Shown: one piece after another, positions 7,574 through 18,205 of the stretch
Position numbering within the stretch: the first letter of the stretch is position 1
Layout: the number at the start of each line of letters is the position of its first letter
Assembly: GCA_021846605.1 (NCBI GenBank)
Contig: JAJZWQ010000042.1
Coordinates: forward strand, 1-18,930
Reading direction: 5' to 3'
Source of the DNA: Bacillota bacterium
GTDB lineage: Bacteria > Bacillota_E > RBS10-35 > JAJYVN01
Length of the DNA: 18,930 nucleotides
Program-made: the position numbers and the translations under genes
The notes under the pieces: generated by a model
Seen by the model: only the letters and a program-made list of their open reading frames with translations
Told to the model about the DNA's origin: nothing
The model's database searches: none

Positions 7574-8155
7574 CTAGGGCAAGGCCAAGCCGATCGTGCA
7601 GAGCGACGTGTAACGCGCACCGTCCGGATGCAGTGCGGACGCCAGCAACTCCACGCGGTCCACCGTCAGGCGACCCCATGCGGTCTGCTGCCATAGGGCC
7701 ACCCGCTGGCCCAGCGCGGCCGCGGCCTCCTCGGCGGGCGTGCCCGGTCGGCGCCGGGCCACCGTGAGGTGGGCGCGGAATCGGCGGTTCGACCGCTCGT
7801 CGGCCGCATCCAGCGCGTGAGCGACCACGTCCGCCAACCGGACCAGATGGTCCTTGCCCGCCCCGCACCCCAACCACAGGACCTCGGGATGGCGCAAGTC
7901 GGGGAAGGCACCCAGGCCAGCCACGGTCAGGGTGAATGCCGGCGTTCCAGTCAGGGCGGCCCGCAGCCGTTCCCCGATGTCGGCCACGCGGTCCGCGGAA
8001 ACCTCTCCCAGAAACCGCAGGGTCAAGTGGCGACGATCAGCGGGCACGGCGCGCCACTGCCGGGGGGGCAGTTCGTCCAGCAGGGCCCCGGCCACGGGGT
8101 GGCCGGGGGGACACACCGCAGCGACGAAGGTGCGCACGCTCCCACCCCAGAACAT
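7574..8155 (-). CDS. thpR: RNA 2',3'-cyclic phosphodiesterase (2H family, ThpR)
   Basis: This family, formerly called 2'-5' RNA ligase, hydrolyses 2',3'-cyclic phosphate ends of RNA. The two defining HxTx motifs are present: HLTL at residues 43-46 and HLTV at 129-132. The opening VRTFVAAVCPPG and FLGEV after the first motif are also typical. The start is ATG 8155 with GGAG five bases upstream, giving 193 residues, close to the family's usual 180-190. A GTG six codons later is an alternative start. It is 73 bp upstream of recA on the same strand; this order (thpR before recA) is common in Bacillota, where cinA often precedes it. Here cinA is absent and the upstream region is gene-poor. Confidence 0.92.
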   Translation of the reverse strand: MFWGGSVRTFVAAVCPPGHPVAGALLDELPPRQWRAVPADRRHLTLRFLGEVSADRVADIGERLRAALTGTPAFTLTVAGLGAFPDLRHPEVLWLGCGAGKDHLVRLADVVAHALDAADERSNRRFRAHLTVARRRPGTPAEEAAAALGQRVALWQQTAWGRLTVDRVELLASALHPDGARYTSLCTIGLALP

Positions 8156-8678
8156 ACGATCTCCAGATAGGGGTTCGACGCGACCACGCGAGGTCCTGCC
8201 CCTACGCGGTCCGCGGCAGGGACAACGTCGTTCTCCCGCGCCCACGCCTGGCACAGCACGCGTCCACCCCGGCCGGAAGCGAGCGCCGGCCGGCGGCACC
8301 GGCGGCGAACTGGCGTGCGAACGCGCCATCGGGTGGGCGGCGTTCTTGCCGTTCGCTCACGCTATATGGCTGCCCGTGCCCTGCTTTGTATCAGCGGAGC
8401 GGGCGCGCTACCGTGAGCAGTGGGCTTGGTATGGCTAGGTCGCGGAGGGTGACCCGTCACTGCCTCCTGGTTGGCGGCCAGGTCCGCCCGCCAGTCCGCG
8501 CGGCTCTGCAGGCTGCCGCGGGCCGCACACACGGGACGCGCCGCGTCCAAAGCTGCGGCCCGGCGCCAGAACACCGGCGTCCCTCAGGTCCGTTGCCGCC
8601 TCCCACCCCGCTCGGCCAGCGACGGCAGGTACGGCGCGCCCCGCTGCGAATCCCGCAGCCAGAGGGGGACAACCCAGC
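8156..8678. other. Gene-poor divergent intergenic region
   Basis: This region of about 520 bp separates thpR (minus) from the DUF2961 gene (plus). It holds the second copy of TGCCCCTACG (8197-8206) beside the thpR start. Minus-strand frames at about 8430-8670 translate to stretches that look protein-like, such as AARGSLQSRADWRADLAANQ and GAPYLPSLAERGGRRQRT. They are in different segments, broken by stops, and have no recognised family, so they may be remnants of a lost gene or chance. No tRNA or terminator was found. Promoters for thpR and the DUF2961 gene should lie here but none is clear. Confidence 0.4.
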
Positions 8679-9719
8679 ATGCAGCCGGAGTTCCTGGCCA
8701 CACTGCCCCTGCTCAACCAGGCCGAGACCCGTTCGATCAGCGCGGAGAACCCCACAGGTGAGAAGGGCGGCGGCGCACGGGCGGTGCCGGACGCCCAGAA
8801 CGCCGCATCCGATCTGGGTCGCGGGTGGAAGGTGCGCCCGTGCATCACCCTCCCCGCGGGCCAGACGGTCACCCTGGCCGATGTCGCGGGGCCCGGGCAG
8901 GTCCAGCACATCTGGATCACGGTGGATGTCAAGGCGTACCGGGACTGCATCCTGCGCTACTACTGGGATGGGGAGCCGGAACCGTCGGTCGAGGTCCCTC
9001 TGGGGGATTTCTTCGCCAACGGGCACGGACTGCGCTATCCCGTGAACTCGCTGATGGTCGCCGTCAACCCGTCCGGCGGGTTCAACGCCTACTGGCCCAT
9101 GCCGTTCCGCACGTCGATGCGCATCACGGTCGAGAACTGCCGCTCCGAGGCCATCCACGGTTTCTTCTACCAGATCACCTACGCGCGCGGGGAGGTGGCC
9201 GCCGACGCCGCGTACTTCCACGCGCAGTGGCGCCGCTCCGACACGACCCGTCAGCGGCCCGAGCACGTCCTTTTAGACGGGGTGCGCGGCCGCGGGCACT
9301 ACGTCGGGACGTTCCTGGCCTGGACGCAGATGAGCAACGGCTGGTGGGGCGAGGGCGAGATGAAGTTCTTCCTGGACGGCGACGGCGCGGATCCGACGAT
9401 CTGCGGCACGGGCACCGAGGACTACTTCGGCGGCGCTTGGTGCTTCGGCGACACCTACTCCACGCCCTTCCTCGGGTATCCCCTCTGGCGCCGGGCCGAG
9501 GGCGAGGTGCCGCGCCACGGCCTGTACCGCTGGCACGTGCTGGACCCCATCCGCTTCGCCCAGGACCTGCGCGTAACCATCCAGGCGCTGGGGTGGTGGC
9601 CCAACGGCAAGTACCAGCCGCTCACCGACGACATCGCCTCGGTGGCCTACTGGTATCAGACCGAGCCGCACGCCGCCTTTCCCGCGCCGCCCGGACGCGA
9701 CGGCCGCTTCGCGCGCTGA
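8679..9719 (+). CDS. DUF2961 protein, GH172-like glycoside hydrolase
   Basis: The 346-residue product contains the hallmark DUF2961 segments: AGPGQVQHIWITVD near 70, GDFFANGHG at 109-117, WPMPFRTSMRITVEN at 139-153, GHYVGTFLAWTQM at 207-218, GWWGEGEMKFFLDGD at 221-235 and CGTGTEDYFGGAW at 242-254. DUF2961 proteins were reclassified as family GH172, which acts on fructofuranoside or arabinofuranoside linkages. The glutamates at 225/227 and 247 are candidates for the catalytic pair. No signal peptide is visible, so it is probably cytosolic. The ATG at 8679 is preceded by AGAGGGGG about 10 bases upstream. It is the only long plus-strand gene in the middle of the window and has no transporter or other sugar gene beside it. 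Its stop is one base from the stop of the convergent ytxC-like gene. Family assignment is firm; the substrate is unknown. Confidence 0.88.
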   Translation: MQPEFLATLPLLNQAETRSISAENPTGEKGGGARAVPDAQNAASDLGRGWKVRPCITLPAGQTVTLADVAGPGQVQHIWITVDVKAYRDCILRYYWDGEPEPSVEVPLGDFFANGHGLRYPVNSLMVAVNPSGGFNAYWPMPFRTSMRITVENCRSEAIHGFFYQITYARGEVAADAAYFHAQWRRSDTTRQRPEHVLLDGVRGRGHYVGTFLAWTQMSNGWWGEGEMKFFLDGDGADPTICGTGTEDYFGGAWCFGDTYSTPFLGYPLWRRAEGEVPRHGLYRWHVLDPIRFAQDLRVTIQALGWWPNGKYQPLTDDIASVAYWYQTEPHAAFPAPPGRDGRFAR

Positions 9720-9720
9720 T

Positions 9721-10653
9721 TCACCCGGGGCCGAACCGGCAGCGCGGGCATCCCCCGCACACCTCCAGGCGGCTCCCGAAGACGGCGCGCAGGATGCCCA
9801 GGGTGTCACCGGACAAAAAACCCCGTCGCTCGCCGGGGATGTGGAGCCACAGGCGGCGCGGGGCCAGGGTGATGAGCGCGCTGACCAGGAGGTCCTCCGC
9901 GCCGACGCCCTGGGTCGCCGCCTCGGCGGCCAGGTCGGCCACGCAGGGGCGGCCGATGTCGCGGCCCCCGGCGTCCTCCAGCCGCAGGCCCCCCGGGGCC
10001 TCGAAGCGGCAGTGGAGTTCCTCGGCGGGGGCGGGGTGGGTCTCGACCACGTGGCGCAGCAGCATGACGAATTCCTCGTACTCCCGCTCCAGGAGCACGC
10101 CGTCGGCGGCGCGTTCCACCACCTCGGCCAGTTCCTCCTGCTGCTCCTTGAGGCGGAAGGTGCAGAAGCCGTCGATCACCAGCGTGTCCGAACGCTCAAG
10201 ATACTCGTTCAGGCGTTGCAGGATGCGCTGGCGCCGGCCGACGCCCTCCCGACGCGCCGCGGGGGTCAGTTGCCGGCGCGCGTGCTCCAGGACCCGCGCC
10301 CGCTCGTCGGGGGTCAGGTATTCATACCGCATCCGGATGAGGCGCTGCAGGCGCTCGGGCTCGCTGCGCTCGACGATCCACCCGCTGAGGACCGCGGCGA
10401 CGGTGTGCCGCAACTCGACCGCATCCGCCCGGCTGGCCCCGTCGCCGAGGCGGCAGCGGACAAAGGTCAACTCGCCGCGCGCCACGAGGTCCAGATCCAG
10501 CGGCGTGCCGCGCCCGCGCAGCGGCTCCAGGGCGCTGGTCAACTGCCCGCGGATCTCGGTAGAAGCCTCCCTGGTGCCGATGGCGATCACGTTCAGCGCA
10601 AACCGCCTCCCCCGCCCACCAGGGCTAGCGTATGCCGCCGGGCCGCGAATCAC
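9721..10653 (-). CDS. ytxC: YtxC-like sporulation protein
   Basis: The protein has about 310 residues if started at the GTG at 10653, whose GTGA overlaps the hisIE stop. A more natural N-terminus may be near FALNVIAIGT, about 18 residues later, where a GGGGAGG sits upstream of non-ATG codons. Features are a central ERLQRLIRMRYEYLTPDERA and RRQRILQRLNEYLERSDTLV, then IDGFCTFRLKEQQEELAEVV, which resembles the core of the YtxC family (a sporulation-associated protein of unknown biochemistry). The C-terminus is LEVCGGCPRCRFGPG with three cysteines (299, 302, 305) that could bind metal. It is the last gene of the his operon. The family call is by recognition of motifs; the role in sporulation is known only from the family name and genetic context. 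Confidence 0.7.
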   Translation of the reverse strand: MIRGPAAYASPGGRGRRFALNVIAIGTREASTEIRGQLTSALEPLRGRGTPLDLDLVARGELTFVRCRLGDGASRADAVELRHTVAAVLSGWIVERSEPERLQRLIRMRYEYLTPDERARVLEHARRQLTPAARREGVGRRQRILQRLNEYLERSDTLVIDGFCTFRLKEQQEELAEVVERAADGVLLEREYEEFVMLLRHVVETHPAPAEELHCRFEAPGGLRLEDAGGRDIGRPCVADLAAEAATQGVGAEDLLVSALITLAPRRLWLHIPGERRGFLSGDTLGILRAVFGSRLEVCGGCPRCRFGPG

Positions 10654-11366
10654 CCGTCGGCTCGCGACGGCCGGCGCCGACGGCTGACCAGTTCGGCGGC
10701 CACGCCCGCGGCGGGAACCCCTGTGGCGGCCAGCGCGACCACCAGATGGAACAGCAGGTCCGCCGCCTCCGCCTCCAGGCGCGGGGCGCCCGGCTGGGTC
10801 CCCGCGATGACCGCTTCCACGGCCTCCTCTCCCAGCTTCTGCAGCGCGCGGGCCGGCCCCGCGCGCAGCAGGTCGGCGGTATAGCTGCCGGGCGGTAAAT
10901 CGCGGGCGCGCGCGGCGACCGTGGCCACCAACTCGTCCAGCGCCGCCCCCAGCGTCTCGATCGACGCCACGGGCCCGTCCGGCGGGGCGTCCGCGGGCCG
11001 GTCGCTCCGTCCGGGCACATCCTCCCCCCGGTAGAAGCAGCTGTCATGGCCGGTGTGGCAGGTGGGGCCGGTCGGGCGCACCCGATACAGCAGGGCGTCG
11101 GCGTCGCAGTCCCAGCACACCTGCTCGACGTCCAGCACGTTCCCCGACGTCTCGCCCTTGCGCCACGGCGCGCCGCGGGAACGTGACCAGAACCAGGCGC
11201 GCCGCTCCTGGACCGTCCGGCGCACGGCAGCGCGGTCCGCCCAGGCCAGCATCAGCACGCGGTTGTCCCCGACGGATTGCACCACGACCGGGCACAGGCC
11301 GTCGGGCCCGTAGCAGACATCTTCCCAGAAGAGCCCGGTCCGGACCGCCACCTCGCCCTCCGCCAC
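10650..11366 (-). CDS. hisIE: Bifunctional phosphoribosyl-AMP cyclohydrolase / phosphoribosyl-ATP pyrophosphatase
   Basis: It performs the second and third steps of histidine synthesis. The GTG at 11366 lies two bases after the hisF stop, with GGAGGG six bases upstream, giving 238 residues. The HisI domain (about 10-115) has GETSGNVLDV at 71-80, the metal-binding CWDCDADALL at 84-93 and the zinc cysteines in PTCHTGHDSCF. The HisE domain (about 135-230) has LDELVATVAARARDLPPGSY, ALQKLGEEAVEAVIAG and EAADLLFHLVVAL. The two are joined by a Pro/Asp-rich linker (about 116-133). HisI-HisE fusion is common in bacteria. Its stop overlaps the next gene by GTGA. Confidence 0.95.
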   Translation of the reverse strand: MAEGEVAVRTGLFWEDVCYGPDGLCPVVVQSVGDNRVLMLAWADRAAVRRTVQERRAWFWSRSRGAPWRKGETSGNVLDVEQVCWDCDADALLYRVRPTGPTCHTGHDSCFYRGEDVPGRSDRPADAPPDGPVASIETLGAALDELVATVAARARDLPPGSYTADLLRAGPARALQKLGEEAVEAVIAGTQPGAPRLEAEAADLLFHLVVALAATGVPAAGVAAELVSRRRRPSRADG

Positions 11367-11368
11367 GC

Positions 11369-12145
11369 TCAGCCCTCCACGGGCGGGCGCACAGGAACGC
11401 CGTGCGCCGCCAGATAGCGTTTGAGGTCCCCGAGGCCGATCTCCCCGCGGTGGAAGACGGAGGCCGCCAGCGCCGCATCGGCCGCACCCTGGGTCAGGAC
11501 CTCCAGGAAGTCGGCGGCGCGGCCCGCCCCCCCGGAGGCGACCACCGGGACCCCCACCCGCGTGGAGACCGCCCGGCAGAATTCCAGGTCGTACCCGGCG
11601 CGTGTGCCGTCGCTGTCGATCGAGTTCAGCACCAGTTCCCCGGCCCCCAGCGCGACCCCCCGCACCGCCCACTCCAGGGCGTCGAGGCCCGTGGGTCGGC
11701 GCCCCCCGTGGGTCACCACCTCCCAGCCCCCCTGCGGGTCGGGGCGGCGGCGCGCGTCGATGGAGAGCACGATGCACTGGCTGCCGAACTTGTCGGCGCC
11801 GCGGGCCACGAGATCCGGGTCGGCGACCGCCGCACTGTTGACGGACACCTTGTCGGCGCCGGCCCGCAACAGGCGCCGCATCTGCTCCACCGAGTCCACC
11901 CCGCCCCCGACGGTCAGCGGGATGAAGGCCACGGCCGCCGTCGCCGACACGGTCTCCAGCGTCGTCTGGCGGCCCTGGGCCGAGGCGGAGATGTCATAAA
12001 AGACCAGTTCGTCCGCGCCCTCGCGGTCGTAGCGCCGGGCGAGCAGCACCGGGTCCCCCACCGGGTCGGTATCCGCAAACCGCACGCCCTTCACCACGCG
12101 GCCGGCGTCAATGTCCAGGCACGGGATCAACCGGCGCGCCAGCAT
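11369..12145 (-). CDS. hisF: Imidazole glycerol phosphate synthase cyclase subunit
   Basis: HisF uses ammonia from HisH to convert PRFAR into imidazole glycerol phosphate and AICAR. The 258-residue (beta/alpha)8 barrel has the catalytic aspartates at the standard positions: D11 in PCLDID and D130 in VLSIDARR. Also typical are [49 protein letters not shown] and PVVASGGAG. The ATG at 12145 starts inside the end of hisA, an overlap of 38 bases, which suggests coupled translation. Length is normal. Confidence 0.97.
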   Translation of the reverse strand: MLARRLIPCLDIDAGRVVKGVRFADTDPVGDPVLLARRYDREGADELVFYDISASAQGRQTTLETVSATAAVAFIPLTVGGGVDSVEQMRRLLRAGADKVSVNSAAVADPDLVARGADKFGSQCIVLSIDARRRPDPQGGWEVVTHGGRRPTGLDALEWAVRGVALGAGELVLNSIDSDGTRAGYDLEFCRAVSTRVGVPVVASGGAGRAADFLEVLTQGAADAALAASVFHRGEIGLGDLKRYLAAHGVPVRPPVEG

Positions 12146-12890
12146 CCTCGGTCCCCCCTCCCGCCCCGGCGGCGGCCAGCGCCGCCTCCATCGCCAGACC
12201 GCCGTCGTAGAGGGCGCGCCCGAGGACCGCGCCGCGCAACCCCCGCACGGACAGGGCCGCCAGGGTTCGGATGTCTTCGACGGTGGTGATGCCGCCTGAG
12301 GCCAGAACGCCCAGGCCGGTGGTCAACAGCGCGCGGATCCGCGGCAGGTCCGGTCCAGAGAGCGTCCCGTCCCGCTCGACCTGGGTGAACAGGGCCAGGC
12401 GGACGCCGGCCGCCCGCACGCGCGCCGCCGCGTCGGTCAGGCGCAGTCCGCCGGATTGCTGCCAGCCGGCGACCGCCACCATATCGCCGCGCGCGTCCAA
12501 CCCCGCGACCACGCGGTCGGCGCCCCAGCGCGCCACGAGCCCCTCCAGGAACTCGGCCTCCAGCGCGCGCGTCCCCACGACGACCCGCGCGGCGCCCACG
12601 CCCAGGGCGGCCGCCACGTCCTCGGCGCGGCGGAGGCCCCCGCCGAACTGGACGGGCACCGGGACCGCCTGGGCGATGGCCTCCAGGTGTTCCAACTGCC
12701 GGGGCTCGCCCGCGAACGCCCCGTCCAGGTCCACGACGTGCAGCATGGCGGCGCCGGCGTCCACCCAACGCCGGGCCATGGCGACAGGGTCGGCGCCGAA
12801 GACGCGCTGGCGGGCGGGGTCCCCCTGTTCCAGCCGCACACATAGCCCCCCGCGCAGGTCGATGGCCGGCAGCAGGGTGAACGCGCTCAT
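12108..12890 (-). CDS. hisA: ProFAR isomerase (HisA)
   Basis: HisA isomerises ProFAR to PRFAR. The ATG at 12890 overlaps the hisH stop as ATGA. The 260-residue barrel has catalytic D11 ([10 protein letters not shown]) and D132 ([15 protein letters not shown]), with [40 protein letters not shown] and VLASGGITT. The C-terminus carries an extra Ala/Gly-rich tail of about 20 residues ([14 protein letters not shown]) that reaches over the start of hisF; this tail is unlikely to be catalytic. Confidence 0.96.
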   Translation of the reverse strand: MSAFTLLPAIDLRGGLCVRLEQGDPARQRVFGADPVAMARRWVDAGAAMLHVVDLDGAFAGEPRQLEHLEAIAQAVPVPVQFGGGLRRAEDVAAALGVGAARVVVGTRALEAEFLEGLVARWGADRVVAGLDARGDMVAVAGWQQSGGLRLTDAAARVRAAGVRLALFTQVERDGTLSGPDLPRIRALLTTGLGVLASGGITTVEDIRTLAALSVRGLRGAVLGRALYDGGLAMEAALAAAGAGGGTEDAGAPVDPVPGH

Positions 12891-13504
12891 CGGGTACCGT
12901 CGACCAGCCGCGCGAAGTTGCGCAGGACCCGCAGGCCGGCCGCGCTGGACTTCTCGGGGTGGAACTGCACGGCGTGCGCCGCCCCGCGCCCCACCGCCGC
13001 CGTCACGGGTTCGCCGTAGTCCACGGTGGCCACCAGGTCGTCGGGGCGGGCCGGCCGGGCGTGGAAGCTGTGCACGAAGTAGAAGTACTCCCCCGCCGGG
13101 ACGCCCTCGAAGAGCGGGGACGGACGGTGGAACTCCAGGGCGTTCCACCCCATGTGCGGCACCTTGCGGCCTTGCGCCTCCAGGCGCCGAACGCGGCCGG
13201 GTAGGAGCCCCAGGCCCGGGGAACCCTCCCCCTCCTCGCCCCACTCGAACAGCATCTGCAGGCCCAGGCAGATCCCGAGGAAGGGCCGCCCCGCGCGCAC
13301 GTGCCGCCGTAGCGGCTCGGCCAGGCCGCGTTCGGCCAGGCGGCGCATGCAGTCCGGGAAGGCGCCGACGCCCGGCAGGATCACCGCGTCGGCGGCGGCG
13401 ATGTCCGCCGGGTCGGCGGTGCGCACGGCCGGCATGCCCGCGGCCTCCGCGGCCTTGCCCACGCTGTGCAGGTTGCCTGCGTCATAATCCACCAGCGCGA
13501 TCAC
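12887..13504 (-). CDS. hisH: Imidazole glycerol phosphate synthase glutaminase subunit
   Basis: This class I glutamine amidotransferase supplies ammonia to HisF. The 205-residue product opens with IALVDYDAGNLHSVGKA, has the oxyanion region ILPGVGAFPDCM, nucleophile C79 in GICLGLQMLF, KVPHMGWN, and the H182/E184 pair in VQFHPEKS. The start is a GTG (13504) 12 bases after the hisB stop, with AGGGG about nine bases upstream. Its stop overlaps hisA as ATGA. Confidence 0.96.
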   Translation of the reverse strand: MIALVDYDAGNLHSVGKAAEAAGMPAVRTADPADIAAADAVILPGVGAFPDCMRRLAERGLAEPLRRHVRAGRPFLGICLGLQMLFEWGEEGEGSPGLGLLPGRVRRLEAQGRKVPHMGWNALEFHRPSPLFEGVPAGEYFYFVHSFHARPARPDDLVATVDYGEPVTAAVGRGAAHAVQFHPEKSSAAGLRVLRNFARLVDGTR

Positions 13505-13516
13505 CTGGTCACGCCC

Positions 13517-14110
13517 CTACTCCAGAGACCCCTTGGTGGACAGCACCCCGACGATGCGCGGGTCCGCCGCGACGGCCTGCCGCGCGGCCAGCCCGGCCGC
13601 CTTCCAGATGGCCTCCAGGGCGTGGTGCGCGTTGTCCTGGGCGAGCAGGTCCACGTGCAGCGTCCACCCGGCGTGGACGGCCACCGCCCGCCAGAACTCG
13701 GGCGCCAGCTCCGTGGGGAAGGCACCCAGGGTGGACAGCGCCAGCGGCGCGTCCCAGCGCAGATACGGCCGCCCGGACAGGTCCAGGGCCACCCGGGCCA
13801 GCGCGCCGTCCATCGGCACCAGCGCCCACCCGTACCGGCGCAGGCCGGCCCGGTCGCCGACCGCCTGGCGCAGGGCCTGCCCCAGCGCGATGCCCACGTC
13901 CTCCACCGAGTGGTGGGCGTCGACCTCCAGGTCTCCCCGGCAGTGGACCTCCAGGTCGAAGAGCGCGGTCCGGGCGAACGCCGCCAGCATGTGGTCCAAA
14001 AAGCCCACCCCGCTGAACACGCGGGCCTGCCCGGCGCCGTCCAGCGCCAGTTCGACCCGGACCTCCGTCTCGCGCGTCGCGCGCTCGACCCGCCCCACCC
14101 GCCCCGCCAT
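13517..14110 (-). CDS. hisB: Imidazoleglycerol-phosphate dehydratase
   Basis: This is the manganese-dependent dehydratase of histidine synthesis, here as a single-domain enzyme without a HisN phosphatase domain. Two ATGs lie close together (14116 and 14110); the second has GGAGG at the ideal seven-base spacing, so it is preferred and gives 197 residues. The metal sites are visible: GFLDHML at 36-42, DAHHSVEDVG from 64 with H66/H67/E70, and DNAHHALEA with H162/H163/E166. SGRPYLRWD and VGVLSTKGSLE match the family. It lies 32 bases after the hisD-hisC fusion. Confidence 0.96.
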   Translation of the reverse strand: MAGRVGRVERATRETEVRVELALDGAGQARVFSGVGFLDHMLAAFARTALFDLEVHCRGDLEVDAHHSVEDVGIALGQALRQAVGDRAGLRRYGWALVPMDGALARVALDLSGRPYLRWDAPLALSTLGAFPTELAPEFWRAVAVHAGWTLHVDLLAQDNAHHALEAIWKAAGLAARQAVAADPRIVGVLSTKGSLE

Positions 14111-14142
14111 CGCCATCCCTCCACCCCGTGCCTGCTCCCGTT

Positions 14143-16559
<2,417 letters not shown>

Positions 16560-16563
<4 letters not shown>

Positions 16564-17225
16564 CGCGGCCCCTCCCCGCCCAACTCCCTGCAGCCTGCGG
16601 CCAACCGCGCCCGCAGCGCGCCGATCTCCCGAGCTTTCCAGCGGAACGCCGCGACATTGGCCACCAGCCGCAGCGAGACCGGGTGCACAACCTCCGCCTC
16701 CACCAGGCCGTGGGCGCGCAGAGTCCCTCCGGTGTCGACCATGTCCACGATGCAGTCCGCCAGACCCACCACCGCCGCCAGTTCGACCGCCCCGCGCAGG
16801 CGCACGATGTGCGGGGACAGGCCGTGGCCGGCGAAGAAGGCGGCCGTGGCGCGCGGATAGCTGGTCGCCACACGCAGCGCGTCGCCGCGCTCGGCCAGGA
16901 GCGCCGCCCAACTCGGTCCAGCCGCAGGCACCGCCACCGCCAGCCGCCAGACCCCCAGGGGCAGGTCCTCGAGTTCGGCGACACCCTCCCCGTCCTCCAG
17001 CAGCACGTCCTTCCCGGTCACGCCCAGGTCCGCCACGCCCTCGCGGACGTAGGTCACCACGTCCGCGGGCCGGGTGAAGATCAGCCGGGTCTCCCCGCTG
17101 ATCGCCACCAACTGGTGGTCCGGATCGGCCTCGGCCACCCCGGGCACACCGGCGCGCTCCAGGACCGGGGCCAGCTGCCGCCACGGCCTGCCGCGGGGCA
17201 GGGCCAACGTCAACGCCCAACTCAT
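16560..17225 (-). CDS. hisG: ATP phosphoribosyltransferase, short form
   Basis: HisG condenses ATP with PRPP in the first, feedback-regulated step of the pathway. The 221-residue product is the short form, which lacks the C-terminal regulatory domain and needs HisZ. Motifs include LTLALPRGR, ADLGVTGKDVLLE at 65-77, LRVATSYPRAT and the PRPP-binding IVDMVDTGGTLRAHGL at 159-174, followed by SLRLVANVAAFR. The ATG at 17225 overlaps the hisZ stop as ATGA, fitting co-translation with its partner. The next gene begins inside its stop codon in the same way. Confidence 0.96.
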
Positions 17226-18193
17226 GGACGTCCCGCCCCCCCCTGCACGGCCGCCCATGCCCGACGGGCGTCCTCCCCCGGGGTCCCGCCGTCCAGCGCC
17301 CGCAGCAGGCGGTCGGCATCGAGCGCGAACCCGACCGCCGGCTCCGCCGCGCCCCAGCGGGCCAGCAGACCGTCGTACCGCCCCCCGTCCCCCACCGGCC
17401 ACGGCTGGCCGGGGAGCAGCACCTCGAAGACCACCCCCGTGTAGTAGCCGCCGGGCGGCAAGAGCCCCGGCTCCACCAGCACGTGCGGTTCCAGGCCGGC
17501 CGCGGCCAGTTGCCGCAGCAAGGCCCGCCATTCCGCGGCCGCCGGGCCCTCGCCCACCACCCCGCCCGCCAGCGCCTCCCCGATCCCGCCGCGCCAGCCC
17601 AAATCGCCGGCGGCCCCTCCGATCACGGCGCCCAGGCCGGCGAGGTCGCGGCCGCGCAGGGCCGCGCGCGCCGCCTCGACGTGGCCGCCCGCGGCGCGCA
17701 CGCGCTCATCGAGGTAGGCGCTGTGGCCCAGGGCGAGCAGGAAGTCCGGGGCGCCAGCGGCTTGGAGGCAGGCTGCCAGCACGCCCAGGAGTTCGGCGTC
17801 CGCCTGCACGCGACCGGCGGCGTCCCCCGCCCCGCCGATGCGTTCGGCCCCGGCCTGGGCGATCTCGCGCACGCCCTCCCCCGCGGCGTGCCGAAAGATG
17901 GTGGCCTGGTAATACAGGCGCCGCGGCCGCGGCCCCCCGCTGTCCCCGACGGCACAGAGGCGGGCCACCGGACCGGTCAGGTCGGGGCGCAGTTCCTGGA
18001 CCGCGCCGTCGCGGTCCAGGACGCGGTAGCCCCCGTCCCAATCCCCGGAGGCGTCCATGGGCTGGAGGAGCGGGACCGCCACCTCCTGGTACCCCTGGGC
18101 CACCAGCGCATCGCCCAACCGGCGCTCAAGCTGGCGGCGCCGGGCCAGCGCCATCAGCACCGCGTCCAGGGCCCCGCGCGCCGCGACCTCCAT
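17222..18193 (-). CDS. hisZ: ATP phosphoribosyltransferase regulatory subunit (HisRS-like)
   Basis: HisZ is a paralogue of the histidyl-tRNA synthetase catalytic core that binds short HisG and confers histidine feedback. The ATG at 18193 has AGGGGG six bases upstream; a TTG two codons earlier is less likely. The 323-residue product contains class II synthetase-like segments: ELRPDLTGPVARL, RPRRLYYQATIFRH, GAERIGG, LLALGHSAYLDE, GGYYTGVVFEV, VGDGGRYDGLL and AVGFALDADRLL. It has no anticodon-binding domain, and the divergence at tRNA-synthetase active-site positions together with the hisG overlap favour HisZ over HisS. It is the first gene of the operon. Confidence 0.92.
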   Translation of the reverse strand: MEVAARGALDAVLMALARRRQLERRLGDALVAQGYQEVAVPLLQPMDASGDWDGGYRVLDRDGAVQELRPDLTGPVARLCAVGDSGGPRPRRLYYQATIFRHAAGEGVREIAQAGAERIGGAGDAAGRVQADAELLGVLAACLQAAGAPDFLLALGHSAYLDERVRAAGGHVEAARAALRGRDLAGLGAVIGGAAGDLGWRGGIGEALAGGVVGEGPAAAEWRALLRQLAAAGLEPHVLVEPGLLPPGGYYTGVVFEVLLPGQPWPVGDGGRYDGLLARWGAAEPAVGFALDADRLLRALDGGTPGEDARRAWAAVQGGAGRP

Positions 18194-18205
18194 CCCCAAC
18201 CCCCT

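Noticed and set aside
17222..18193. Histidyl-tRNA synthetase (hisS) instead of HisZ
   Set aside because: The protein lacks the C-terminal anticodon-binding domain and overlaps a short-form hisG, the standard HisZ context.
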